From CAXSDR01 sp964236445 (GTDB lineage Bacteria; Actinomycetota; Actinomycetes; Motilibacterales; Motilibacteraceae): a stretch of DNA of 21,158 nt. The first letter of the stretch is position 1; every line of letters starts with the position of its first letter. A program made the translations under genes and the position numbers. The notes beneath the pieces were generated by a model. It did no database searches. It was not told where the DNA came from and saw only the letters and a program-made list of their open reading frames with translations. Positions 14,067-21,158 of this stretch are shown in pieces. The stretch lies in assembly GCA_964236445.1 (NCBI GenBank), contig CAXSDR010000066.1, positions 1 to 21,158 on the forward strand, in the 5' to 3' direction.

Positions 14067-15007
14067 TGGCAGCGGCGCACCGGGTCGTGATCCTCGCGCT
14101 GGAGGCCGTGGTCACGATGGATCTGGCGATTCCGGCGCAGCTGTTCGGCTATGGCGACGAGCTGCCCTACACAGTGACGCTGTGCGGGGTGTCCGCCGGC
14201 GTCGTACGCACCACCAGCAGCTTCACCGTCACGGCCACGGCCGGCTCGGCTGCGCTGCGGCGGGCCGACACCGTCATCGTCGTGGGCTACCGCCCCCACG
14301 ACCGGTCGCTGCCCGACGAGGTGCTCGACGGGCTCCGGTCCGCCGCGGCGCGCGGGCGGCGCGTCATGTCGATCTGCACCGGCGCCTTCGCGCTGGCCGC
14401 CGCCGGGCTGCTCGACGGCAGGCGGGCGACCACACACTGGCTGCGCACCGCCGAGCTGGCCGAACGCTTCCCGCTGGTGCGCGTCGAGCCCGACGTGCTG
14501 TTCGTCGACGAGGGCCAGATCCTCACCTCGGCCGGCGTGGCATCGGGCATCGACCTGTGCCTGCACGTCATCCGCCGTGACCACGGCGCTCGCGCGGCGG
14601 CGAGGATCGCCAGGCATGTCGTCGTCGCGCCACATCGCGACGGCGGTCAGGCGCAGTACGTCGACACGCCCCTGCCTGCTGATCGCGAGACGTCCCTGTC
14701 GGGGACGCGTGCATGGGCGCTCACCAGGCTGCCCGACCTGCTGTCGGTCGCGGAGCTGGCCAGACACGCCTGCGTGTCGGAGCGCACCCTCGCGCGCCGG
14801 TGGCTCGCCGAGACGGGCACGTCGCCGCTGCGCTGGCTCAGCGCACAGCGGGTGCTGTTGGCCCGCGAGCTGCTCGAGGCCACGCCGGTGGGGCTCGAGG
14901 AGGTCGCACGACGCTCGGGCCTCGGCACCGCGGACAATCTGCGGCTGCGGTTCCGGGCAGAGCTGGGCACGACGCCGAGCGCCTATCGACGAGCGTTCGC
15001 CCGCTGA
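14066..15007 (+). CDS. GlxA-family transcriptional regulator (DJ-1/PfpI + AraC HTH)
   Basis: A 313-residue regulator. The N-terminal domain (about 5-185) is DJ-1/PfpI-like with Cys104 in SICTGAFALAAAGLLDG and His124 in RRATTHW; in this family it usually senses a ligand rather than acting as an enzyme. The C-terminal AraC domain (about 215-313) has two helix-turn-helix motifs, LSVAELARHACVSERTLARR and GLEEVARRSGLGTADNLRLR, and the family ending TTPSAYRRAF. It is divergent from the DJ-1 enzyme gene, the usual target arrangement for GlxA-like regulators, and converges with the transglycosylase gene with only four bases between the stops. The ligand is unknown. Confidence 0.93.
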   Translation: MAAAHRVVILALEAVVTMDLAIPAQLFGYGDELPYTVTLCGVSAGVVRTTSSFTVTATAGSAALRRADTVIVVGYRPHDRSLPDEVLDGLRSAAARGRRVMSICTGAFALAAAGLLDGRRATTHWLRTAELAERFPLVRVEPDVLFVDEGQILTSAGVASGIDLCLHVIRRDHGARAAARIARHVVVAPHRDGGQAQYVDTPLPADRETSLSGTRAWALTRLPDLLSVAELARHACVSERTLARRWLAETGTSPLRWLSAQRVLLARELLEATPVGLEEVARRSGLGTADNLRLRFRAELGTTPSAYRRAFAR

Positions 15008-15011
15008 CCGG

Positions 15012-16163
15012 TCAGCTCGGGCTCGGGCTGATGTCAGGGGTCGCCGGCGGCGTGTCGAGCGGCGACGGGCTGGGCGAACCGGTCGGCGACGCGCTGGCCG
15101 ACGGTACGGCGGGCGGCGTGGTGGGTGCGGGTGGGGGCGCGGGCGTGGCGACGGCGGGCGGTGTGACCGGCGTGGCGGGCTCGTCGGGTGCCAGTCTGGG
15201 CGTGGGCTTCGGCGCCGACGGCACCACCGGTGTCGGCACCGTCACGGTGGTGCCGGTGGAGTAGGCGTCGGCGACACCCAGCACGAGCGCGACGTAGTCG
15301 TTGCTGTGGTTGTAGCGGAACACCGCTGCTCCGCGGCCTGCCGGCGTCGCCAGGTTGCCGGAGTAGGCGCAGAGGTAGACGGCGGCGGACACCGCGGCGT
15401 CGTTGATGTCCTGTGGGTCACCGAGCCCGTCGCCGTCGCCGTCGACCGCCACACCTCGCCACGTGGCGGGCAGGAACTGCATGGCCCCGACGGCCCGGTC
15501 GAACTGCGGGTCGCCGTCGAGCCGGCCGTGGTCGGAGTCGGGCACGACCGACGTCGCGCCGCTGCCGTCGAGTCGCAAGCCGATGATCGCGGGCCTCGAG
15601 CGTCCGTCGCGGCTGAGCACCGCCCCCGCGAAGCGGCCATGGTTGCTCTCGACCCGGCCGATGGCAGCGAGCAGGGTCCAGCTGAGGTGGCACCCGGGAT
15701 ACCAGCGCGCGGCCGACACCTGGGCGCGGCGGTAGGCCTTGAGCGCCGCGTCGGGGATGCCTGAGGCCGTGAGCTCCGAGGGCACCACGCGTGCGGCCGT
15801 CGTGGTGGCGGGTGCGGCTGCGGCGGTGGGGGCGATCGACGGCGTCACGGTGGGCGGGGCGGCCGGCGCGCTCGGCGGGGCAGACGACGGCGCAGCGGGC
15901 CCGGGGGTCACGACGATGACCCGGGAGACGGCACCGGGATCCTTGACCGCCAGCAGCCCCGCGGCCTTCGGCAGCGCGACCGCGCCGCCACCCGTCACGA
16001 CGGCCACCGCCGTGACTGCGGCGACCGCGAGACGTGCCGGTCGCGGGGTCGCCGCAAGGCGCGTACGCGCTGCCGCCGCTGCCGGGAAGGCTGACCCCCA
16101 CACCTGCTGGAGCCGGCCCTGCCAGCCCGCGAGCGGGCTACGACGGGGCGACACGCGGGGCAT
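15012..16163 (-). CDS. Membrane-anchored lytic murein transglycosylase
   Basis: A 383-residue cell-wall enzyme that cleaves the MurNAc-GlcNAc bond with formation of 1,6-anhydro-MurNAc. An N-terminal cytoplasmic basic tail precedes one membrane segment (about 45-64), then a Pro/Ala/Thr linker (85-125). The SLT/MltB-like catalytic domain (about 130-300) carries the catalytic Glu172 in AIGRVESNHGRF, GAMQFLPATWRG, an Asp-rich DGDGDGLGDPQDIND segment resembling a calcium loop, YLCAYSGNL, and YNHSNDYV near its end. The C-terminal 75 residues (308-383) are rich in Pro, Thr and Ser and probably cross the wall. GGAG lies six bases before the ATG. Actinobacterial homologues act in growth or resuscitation, but no partner gene is nearby. 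Confidence 0.92.
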   Translation of the reverse strand: MPRVSPRRSPLAGWQGRLQQVWGSAFPAAAAARTRLAATPRPARLAVAAVTAVAVVTGGGAVALPKAAGLLAVKDPGAVSRVIVVTPGPAAPSSAPPSAPAAPPTVTPSIAPTAAAAPATTTAARVVPSELTASGIPDAALKAYRRAQVSAARWYPGCHLSWTLLAAIGRVESNHGRFAGAVLSRDGRSRPAIIGLRLDGSGATSVVPDSDHGRLDGDPQFDRAVGAMQFLPATWRGVAVDGDGDGLGDPQDINDAAVSAAVYLCAYSGNLATPAGRGAAVFRYNHSNDYVALVLGVADAYSTGTTVTVPTPVVPSAPKPTPRLAPDEPATPVTPPAVATPAPPPAPTTPPAVPSASASPTGSPSPSPLDTPPATPDISPSPS

Positions 16164-16271
16164 GGGAATCTCCAGATGCGGGTGACGGCAGCGGTGGCCC
16201 AGCCGGTGCGGACGGGCGGTAGGGCGCGGCGTGGCTTCACCGAGACGCCTGATTCTGTCACGTCAGAGCGC

Positions 16272-16937
16272 TCAGCGGTCCAGGGCGACCTTCAGCCCGA
16301 AGCCGACGAGCACCGATCCGGTGACACCGTCGATGGTGCGCTGAGTGCGGCGGCGCTGCAACCAGCGGCGGGCCCGATCGACCCCGAGGATGATCGCGCT
16401 GAACCAGAGGAGGCCCTCGATGTCGTGGATCAGTGCCAGCAGCAGCCCCATGGCCAGCTGTGCCCCGCGGGAGCCGTGTGCCGGGAGGAACGGCGGCAGC
16501 GCCATGACGTAGAACACGCCGATCTTGGGGTTGAGCACGTTGGTCAGCAGGCCCCGGCGCCACGACACCCAGAGCCCGCCCGCCGGCGAAGACCTCACTG
16601 CGCGACCGTCATCCTCGTCGGGAGCGCCGTCTTCGTAGGTCGGGCGCGCCGTGGCCCACAGCAGCCTGGACCCGAGCCAGAGCAGATAGCAGGCGCCGAT
16701 CACCCGCACGGCGGAGTAGGCCACGGTGGATGCGGTGAGCAGCGCCGTCACGCCCAGCGCCGCTCCGGCCCCCCACACGAGGGTGCCGCTGCCGATGCCG
16801 AGTGCCGTGACGAGCGCCGGCACCCGACCGTCGCGGATCGCGGCCCGCAGCACCAGGGCGGTGTCGAGCCCGGGCGTGATCGTCAGCAGGCCGGCGACGA
16901 GGGCGAAGGACACGACGGCGGTGAGCACGGGCGCCAT
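16272..16937 (-). CDS. LysE family transporter
   Basis: Inner-membrane exporter of 221 residues belonging to the LysE/RhtB superfamily, whose members export amino acids and related small metabolites. The N-terminal helix ends in the family motif as TPGLDTALVL (usually TPGPDT), followed by GIGSGTLVWG, YLLWLGSRLLW, a charged cytoplasmic loop (about 100-120), and LNPKIGVFYVMALPPF, the second signature. About six membrane helices can be counted. ATG 16937 gives the usual distance to TPG. GTG 16952 directly abuts the stop of the upstream dioxygenase gene (TGAGTG) and is an alternative start. Either way the two genes are almost certainly one transcript. The cargo is unknown. Confidence 0.9.
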   Translation of the reverse strand: MAPVLTAVVSFALVAGLLTITPGLDTALVLRAAIRDGRVPALVTALGIGSGTLVWGAGAALGVTALLTASTVAYSAVRVIGACYLLWLGSRLLWATARPTYEDGAPDEDDGRAVRSSPAGGLWVSWRRGLLTNVLNPKIGVFYVMALPPFLPAHGSRGAQLAMGLLLALIHDIEGLLWFSAIILGVDRARRWLQRRRTQRTIDGVTGSVLVGFGLKVALDR

Positions 16938-16952
16938 CCTGCCGTGCGCCAC

Positions 16953-17792
16953 TCACCGCGCGGCGTTCTTGATGAACTCCTCCGCCGCCTCGTTGGAGGC
17001 GCGGTCGCCGGTGAAGTAGCCGCCGCGCACGTGGCGGCGGCGCGATGCGTCGTCAGTGGCTCGCGCGGCCGAGTGCCACAGGTAGGCGTCGTGCAGGATG
17101 ACGTCCCCGCGCTCGGCGTAGACGCCGACCTCGCCGGGCACCTTCTCGAACCCCAGCGGCATCTCGAAGGGCGCGGGCTGCTGCGTCCACCCACCGAACG
17201 GCTTGGCGCTCGCGGGCACCTCGACATTGTTGATGTTGCGGTAGGGCGCGGGCGTCGCCCACAGGTGGCTGCCCGGCACGACGCGCAGGAAACCGTTGGC
17301 CGGGCTGGTGCCGTCGATGTGGAAGGTGAACGCTGTCGACGGCCAGATCTCCAGACTGGGCGCCGACTGCCAGTCGGAGTGCCACCCGATGCGCGAGTAG
17401 CCCGACTCCCTGCCGGGGCGGGCGTCCTGATAGACGACGCCGAAGTTGTAGGAGTCGCGCAGCCAGCAGTTGCCGATCAGGCGCCGCAGGATCGCGAGCA
17501 GGGCGGGCGAGGCGCTCGCCGCCAGCACGGCGGGGGAGAGCTCCTGCACGTACTCCACGTAGTTGGCGAACCGGTCCGCCTTCGCTGCCTCGTCGAGGAA
17601 GGCGGTCGAGCCATGGCGCGCGTCGACCTCGCCGGCGACCACGCGCTGCTGCGCGTCGACGCACTCGGCTTGCATGGCGTCGACCTCACCGTCGGAGAGC
17701 AGGTCGGCCAGCAGCACGAAACCGTCGCGGCGATAGCTCGCCTCGACGGCATCGAGATCTGCTGCGGGAAGGCGCGCTGGCAGCTCGGGCAC
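16953..17792 (-). CDS. Phytanoyl-CoA dioxygenase family (PhyH) oxygenase
   Basis: Fe(II)/2-oxoglutarate-dependent oxygenase of 279 residues; members hydroxylate or halogenate diverse small molecules. The facial triad is visible as His138 and Asp140 in IGWHSDWQ and the distal His240 in HDAYLWHS. An Arg in RRRHVRGGYF (251-256) should bind the 2-oxoglutarate carboxylate. HIDGTSPANGFLRVVPGSH is the usual central segment. I chose GTG 17792 because AAGGAG lies six bases before it and homology begins here; a longer frame to 17945 adds 51 unlike residues. It leads the transcript with the LysE exporter and diverges from an ABC importer with 147 bp between, suggesting that it acts on an imported compound. 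Asp140 makes hydroxylation likelier than halogenation. Confidence 0.9.
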   Translation of the reverse strand: MPELPARLPAADLDAVEASYRRDGFVLLADLLSDGEVDAMQAECVDAQQRVVAGEVDARHGSTAFLDEAAKADRFANYVEYVQELSPAVLAASASPALLAILRRLIGNCWLRDSYNFGVVYQDARPGRESGYSRIGWHSDWQSAPSLEIWPSTAFTFHIDGTSPANGFLRVVPGSHLWATPAPYRNINNVEVPASAKPFGGWTQQPAPFEMPLGFEKVPGEVGVYAERGDVILHDAYLWHSAARATDDASRRRHVRGGYFTGDRASNEAAEEFIKNAAR

Positions 17793-17824
17793 GCGACTCT
17801 CCTTCTTCTCGTGGGCTGAGTCGG

Positions 17825-17856
17825 AACATAACGCCGAAGGACGTCGCCTGGCGACG
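17825..17856 (-). promoter_or_regulatory. Promoter of the dioxygenase gene with overlapping palindromic operator
   Basis: On the minus strand TCGCCA (17854-17849) and TATGTT (17830-17825), 18 bp apart, form a fair -35/-10 pair. Transcription would start near 17818, leaving about 26 bases before the GTG at 17792. A perfect 15-bp palindrome, CGTCGCCTGGCGACG (17842-17856; 7-bp arms around one base), covers the -35. It has the look of a dimeric repressor site. No regulator gene lies next to it within the window. Confidence 0.45.
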
Positions 17857-17939
17857 GCGGCAACAGACTCGTTACTTGCCAGCACATCGCGGAAACGAGG
17901 AATGCCTACCGTGACGGCAACTCGTCCAGATGGAGACCC

Positions 17940-19043
17940 ATGCACCCGACAGAGCTCGACCGGCGCAACTTCCTGCGCATCTCGACGTTGCTCGCCGGCA
18001 GCAGTGCGTTCCTCGTGGCGTGCGGCGGGTCGTCGTCCAGCACGGCCTCCTCAGCCGCCTCGGGGCCGGCAACGGCCGCCGCGGGAGCGTCCGGCGGTGC
18101 CAAGCCCGACTTCGGCAAGGTCGCGGTCCAGCTGTCGTGGATCAAGAACATCGAGTTCGCAGGGGAGTATTTCGCCACGACCAAGGGCTACTACACCGAC
18201 GCCGGTTTCTCCTCGGTCAACCTGCTCGCCGGCGGTGCTGCGGGAACGTCGGTCGAGTCCGGGCTGGTGTCGGGCAAGGCGTGGATCGGGCTGTCAGCTC
18301 CGACCATCACCGCGCCGGCCGTCAACGCCGGCGCCCCGCTCAAGATCGTCGGAGCGACCTACCAGAAGAACCCCTTCTGCATCGTGTCGCTGAAGGCGAA
18401 GGCCATCAACACGCCGAAGGACATGATCGGCCGCAAGATCGGCGTGCAGACCGGCGGCAACGACGTCATCTTCAAGGCGCTGCTCACGGCCAACAACATC
18501 GACCCCAAGGACATCACGATCATCCCGGTGCAGTACGACCCGACCGTGGTCACCACGGGAGACGTCGAAGGCTTCATGGCCTACAGCACCAATGAGCCGA
18601 TCCTCCTGCATGGCAAGGGCTTCGAGACGACCACGATGCTGATGGCCGACTACGGCCTGCCGTTGGTCGCCGAGACCTACACCGTCCTGCAGGAGACGAT
18701 CGACAAGCAGCGCGACAAGCTCAAGGCCTTTCTGGTCGCGGAGATCAAGGGCTGGAAGGACGCTGTCGCCGCGCCCGACCAGTCGGCAGCGCTGGCGGTG
18801 CACCAGTTCGGCAAGGACCAGAAGCTCGACCTGGCCGAGCAGACCGAGGAAGCCACCGCGCAGAACGAGCTGATCGTGAGTGCTGACACCAAGAGCAACG
18901 GTCTGTTCACGATCTCGGACTCCCTGATCGCCGAGAACATCGAGGCACTCGGTCGCGCCGGCATCAAGATCGCCGCCGACAAGCTCTTCGACATGTCGCT
19001 GATCAACGAGATCTACCAGCAGCAGCCTGCACTCAAGGCCTGA
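17940..19043 (+). CDS. ABC transporter substrate-binding lipoprotein (NMT1/THI5-like)
   Basis: Solute-binding protein of 367 residues for an importer of the NitT/TauT type, which includes carriers of sulfonates, nitrate, pyrimidines, riboflavin and thiamine precursors. The N terminus DRRNFLRIS is a twin-arginine motif and FLVAC a lipobox with Cys28, so it should be exported folded by Tat and lipidated. A Ser/Ala/Gly-rich linker (30-53) follows. The binding domain begins VQLSWIKNIEFAGEYFATTK, the typical NMT1/THI5 opening, and continues with GVQTGGND and FMAYSTNEP. GGAG lies four bases before the ATG. It heads the operon with ATPase and permease genes. I see no thiamine, riboflavin or other riboswitch in its leader, so the substrate remains open. 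Confidence 0.92.
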   Translation: MHPTELDRRNFLRISTLLAGSSAFLVACGGSSSSTASSAASGPATAAAGASGGAKPDFGKVAVQLSWIKNIEFAGEYFATTKGYYTDAGFSSVNLLAGGAAGTSVESGLVSGKAWIGLSAPTITAPAVNAGAPLKIVGATYQKNPFCIVSLKAKAINTPKDMIGRKIGVQTGGNDVIFKALLTANNIDPKDITIIPVQYDPTVVTTGDVEGFMAYSTNEPILLHGKGFETTTMLMADYGLPLVAETYTVLQETIDKQRDKLKAFLVAEIKGWKDAVAAPDQSAALAVHQFGKDQKLDLAEQTEEATAQNELIVSADTKSNGLFTISDSLIAENIEALGRAGIKIAADKLFDMSLINEIYQQQPALKA

Positions 19044-19059
19044 AGGCTCCGGCGCGTAG

Positions 19060-19869
19060 GTGACGACGGAGCCGCGGCACAGCCCTGGCACGGGCATAGC
19101 GCTCACCGGGTTGACCAAGGAGTTCAGCGCGCGGCGAAGCACTGTGCTCGCGCTGGACGCGGTCGACCTGCACACGAACGAGGGATCGTTCCTCGCGCTG
19201 CTGGGTCCGTCAGGCTGTGGCAAGTCGACGATCCTGCGCATCCTCGCCGGGCTGGACCAGCCGACGAGCGGCACCGCGCTGGTCAACGGCGAGACGGCGC
19301 AGGAGCTTCGCAGTCACCGCGAGCTCGGCATCGCGTTCCAGGACTCCGCGCTGCTGCCCTGGCGCAGCGTCGTCGCCAACATCCGGCTCCCGCTCGACGT
19401 CGCCGGCGTCAAGGTCGATCCCGACGCCATCGCCGACCTCGTGCGCCTCGTCGGTCTCACCGGGTTCGAGAAGGCGCGGCCTGCACAGCTGTCCGGAGGC
19501 ATGCGCCAGCGGGTCTCGATCGCCCGCGCGCTGGCGGTGAAGCCCTCGGTGCTGCTGCTCGACGAGCCTTTCGGCGCGCTGGACGACATGACACGCCAGC
19601 GGCTGAATCTCGAGCTGCTGCGCATCTGGACCGAGAAGCCCGCGACCACGCTGATGGTCACGCACGGCATCGCCGAGGCGGTGTTCCTCTCCGACGTGGT
19701 CGCCGTGATGAGCGCGAGACCCGGCCGGGTGCTGGCGGTCGTGCCGGTCGACCTGCCTCGCCCTCGTACGCCGGAGATGATGCGCACCCCGGAGTTCCAC
19801 GCCATCTGCGACGAGCTCTCCGAGCTGCTCTTCGGTCAGGACGGCGCGGCGATGGGGGGGATGGCATGA
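19060..19869 (+). CDS. ABC transporter ATP-binding protein (NitT/TauT type)
   Basis: Cytoplasmic ATPase of 269 residues that powers the importer. Walker A is GPSGCGKST, the Q-loop AFQDSALLPWRSV, the signature LSGGMRQRVSIARAL, Walker B VLLLDEPFGALDD and the switch His in MVTHGIAEAVFLSD. The QDSALLPW form of the Q-loop is characteristic of the nitrate/sulfonate/taurine ATPase group. It starts with GTG 16 bases after the binding-protein stop, and its end overlaps the next gene (ATGA), so the two are translationally coupled. All catalytic motifs are intact. Confidence 0.94.
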   Translation: MTTEPRHSPGTGIALTGLTKEFSARRSTVLALDAVDLHTNEGSFLALLGPSGCGKSTILRILAGLDQPTSGTALVNGETAQELRSHRELGIAFQDSALLPWRSVVANIRLPLDVAGVKVDPDAIADLVRLVGLTGFEKARPAQLSGGMRQRVSIARALAVKPSVLLLDEPFGALDDMTRQRLNLELLRIWTEKPATTLMVTHGIAEAVFLSDVVAVMSARPGRVLAVVPVDLPRPRTPEMMRTPEFHAICDELSELLFGQDGAAMGGMA

Positions 19870-20633
19870 GCCGGCGTCCGCGGTGGTCGGGCGGCGCGTT
19901 GGGCATCCTGGCGCTGCTCGCCGCGTGGTGGCTGGTGGCCGTCACCGTCTTCGCCAGCAACGGTGCGGTTCCCACGCCCTACGCCGTCGTGCACCAGATG
20001 GGCTCCGACGGCTGGTCGTTCTACTCCGTCAACGCCGGGATCACGCTGCGCGGCGCCGCACTCGGCTTCCTCTGGGGCAACGGGCTCGCGCTGGCCGTCG
20101 CCCTGCTGGTGCTGCTGCTGCCCCCGCTCGAGGTGGTGGCCACGCAGCTGGCCGTCATCAGCTATTGCATGCCGCTGACGGCCATCGGCCCGATCGTCGT
20201 CGTCATCTTCGGTGGCCGCACGCCGACGGTCTTCCTGGCCGCGCTGTCGGTGTTCTTCACCACCCTCGTCGGTGCGCTGCTCGGCCTGCGAGCGGCCGAC
20301 CGCACCAGCCTGGACCTGGTGGCCGCCTACGGCGGCGGCCGCTGGCAGCAAGCGCGGCGCGTGCAGGTCGTGGCCGCACTGCCGAGCGTCTTCGCGGCCC
20401 TGCGCATCGCCGCACCGGCGGCCATGCTGGGCGCGATCATCGGGGAATACCTCGGTGGCGTCGACAGCGGCCTCGGCGTGGTGCTCACGACGGCGCAGCA
20501 GCAGTACGAGGTCGCCCGCACCTGGGGCCTCGGCATCGTCACGGGCATGCTCGCCGGCATCGGCTATGCGGCCATCGCCCTCCTCGGACGGCTCGTGACA
20601 CCCTGGGCCGCTTCGTCGGGCCGCCGGCTGTGA
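19866..20633 (+). CDS. ABC transporter permease, first subunit
   Basis: Inner-membrane permease of 255 residues with about six helices; the first is ALGILALLAAWWLVAVTVF. The cytoplasmic loop that contacts the ATPase contains DLVAAYGGGRWQQARRVQV followed by LPSVFAALRIAAPAA, the EAA-like region of binding-protein-dependent importers. GEYLGGVDSGLGVVL is another family segment. The ATG overlaps the ATPase stop by four bases, and the stop overlaps the second permease (GTGA). Two different permeases imply a heterodimeric channel, whereas many NitT/TauT systems use one permease twice. Confidence 0.93.
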   Translation: MSRRPRWSGGALGILALLAAWWLVAVTVFASNGAVPTPYAVVHQMGSDGWSFYSVNAGITLRGAALGFLWGNGLALAVALLVLLLPPLEVVATQLAVISYCMPLTAIGPIVVVIFGGRTPTVFLAALSVFFTTLVGALLGLRAADRTSLDLVAAYGGGRWQQARRVQVVAALPSVFAALRIAAPAAMLGAIIGEYLGGVDSGLGVVLTTAQQQYEVARTWGLGIVTGMLAGIGYAAIALLGRLVTPWAASSGRRL

Positions 20634-21158
20634 CCGCCCTGCGGGCTGTCGTCAGGGTGCTCAGCCCCCTCATCGTTTCTGCGGTGGTCGCGCTCGTGCT
20701 CTGGGTCGGCTGCCTCAGGGTCTTCGCCATCAGCCCACTCGTCGGCAAGCCACCCCAGGCCGTCTGGGACTACCTCTTCGTGGGCGACACCGCCGCGCAG
20801 AACCGGTCTGACGTGCTGCGGCCGCTGCTGACGACCCTGCGTGACGGTGGGGTCGGGTTCGCTGCCGGCATGGTCACCGCGCTCGTCGTGGCCATCCTCT
20901 TCGTGCTCTTCCGCAGTCTCGAGCAGGCGTTCATGCCGGTCGCGATGCTGTTGCGCTCGGTCCCCCTCGTCGCGATGACCCCGCTCATCGTGCTGGTCTT
21001 CGGCCACGGCCTGCGCTCGGTCGCGGTGATCACCGGCATCGTCGTGTTCTTTCCCGCCCTCGTGAACATCGCCCTGGGTCTTCGCTCCGCGCCGGCACAG
21101 GCCACCGACCTCGTACGCGCGTACGGCGGTTCCGCGCTGCCAGTGCTGCGCCGGGCCG
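20630..21158 (+). CDS. ABC transporter permease, second subunit (partial)
   Basis: The frame starts with GTG, overlaps the first permease stop by four bases and runs off the right edge, so only 176 residues are seen. They include an N-terminal helix (VSAVVALVLWVGCLRVFAI), then FAAGMVTALVVAILFVLF, LLRSVPLVAMTPLIVLVFG and VVFFPALVNIALGLRSAP. The EAA-like ATDLVRAYGGSALPVLRRA comes just before the edge. The sequence is related to, but clearly different from, the first permease, so both are needed for one importer. The missing part should hold the last one or two helices. Confidence 0.9.
   Translation, partial: MTALRAVVRVLSPLIVSAVVALVLWVGCLRVFAISPLVGKPPQAVWDYLFVGDTAAQNRSDVLRPLLTTLRDGGVGFAAGMVTALVVAILFVLFRSLEQAFMPVAMLLRSVPLVAMTPLIVLVFGHGLRSVAVITGIVVFFPALVNIALGLRSAPAQATDLVRAYGGSALPVLRRA

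Noticed and set aside
16164..16271. ydaO-type (cyclic di-AMP) riboswitch before the lytic transglycosylase
   Set aside because: Such riboswitches often precede actinobacterial cell-wall hydrolase genes, but the gap is only 108 bp and I could not find the conserved core sequences.
17793..17939. Thiamine or riboflavin riboswitch before the ABC binding protein
   Set aside because: The 147-bp divergent region lacks the conserved TPP motifs (CTGAGA and the ACCTGATC-type end) and an FMN-type core, so the THI5-like family name gives no proof of thiamine.
1..21158. Mobile elements, CRISPR arrays, toxin-antitoxin or defence genes
   Set aside because: I found no transposase, integrase, regular direct repeats, or nuclease/toxin motifs. 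All sizeable genes belong to ordinary chromosomal families.

Overview
The window is chromosomal DNA from a high-GC Gram-positive bacterium (Actinomycetia). The evidence is the strong G/C bias at third codon positions, the many GTG starts, a rex-hemA-hemC-hemD-hemB operon, a HemD fused to a methyltransferase-like domain, a SigK-type ECF sigma factor, and MmyB-type and GlxA-type regulators. I cannot name the genus. I see no insertion sequence, phage gene, CRISPR array, rRNA or tRNA, and base composition looks uniform.

Layout. 1-222: non-coding, with several inverted repeats. 223-1920: a divergent pair, an MmyB-like XRE regulator (-) and an SDR oxidoreductase (+). 1964-4783: a membrane-bound CHASE-PAS-PAS-PAS-GGDEF diguanylate cyclase. 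5016-10663: a tightly overlapping operon for the redox sensor Rex and the heme enzymes HemA, HemC, HemD and HemB, preceded by a good Rex-operator candidate (4944-4961) placed on the -35 region of a possible promoter, and followed by a GC-rich hairpin. 10702-10986: a small orphan protein with a weak PASTA resemblance. 11007-11846: a 3-mercaptopyruvate/thiosulfate sulfurtransferase. 11866-14002 (-): a SigK-like sigma factor, an alpha/beta hydrolase of the non-heme chloroperoxidase type and a DJ-1/PfpI protein. 14066-15007 (+): a GlxA-family AraC regulator, divergent from the DJ-1 gene. 15012-16163 (-): a membrane-anchored lytic transglycosylase. 16272-17792 (-): a LysE-type exporter and a phytanoyl-CoA-dioxygenase-like enzyme. 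17940-21158 (+): a NitT/TauT/THI5-like ABC importer (Tat lipoprotein, ATPase, two permeases), the last gene cut by the window edge.

How the genes work together. Rex probably links the NADH/NAD+ ratio to tetrapyrrole synthesis: HemA supplies the first step of the C5 pathway, HemB makes porphobilinogen, HemC polymerises it and HemD closes the ring. The next enzyme of the C5 route, HemL, is not in the window. The sigma gene carries the motif CCATCC-N15-CCGAAT just upstream of its ATG. This matches the mycobacterial SigK promoter consensus as I recall it, and predicts autoregulation and a leaderless mRNA. At the right end, an importer, a 2-oxoglutarate-dependent oxygenase and an exporter diverge from one 147-bp region holding a perfect 15-bp palindrome on the predicted -35 box of the oxygenase gene. 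This looks like a co-regulated uptake/oxidation/export unit of unknown substrate and is the least explained part of the window.
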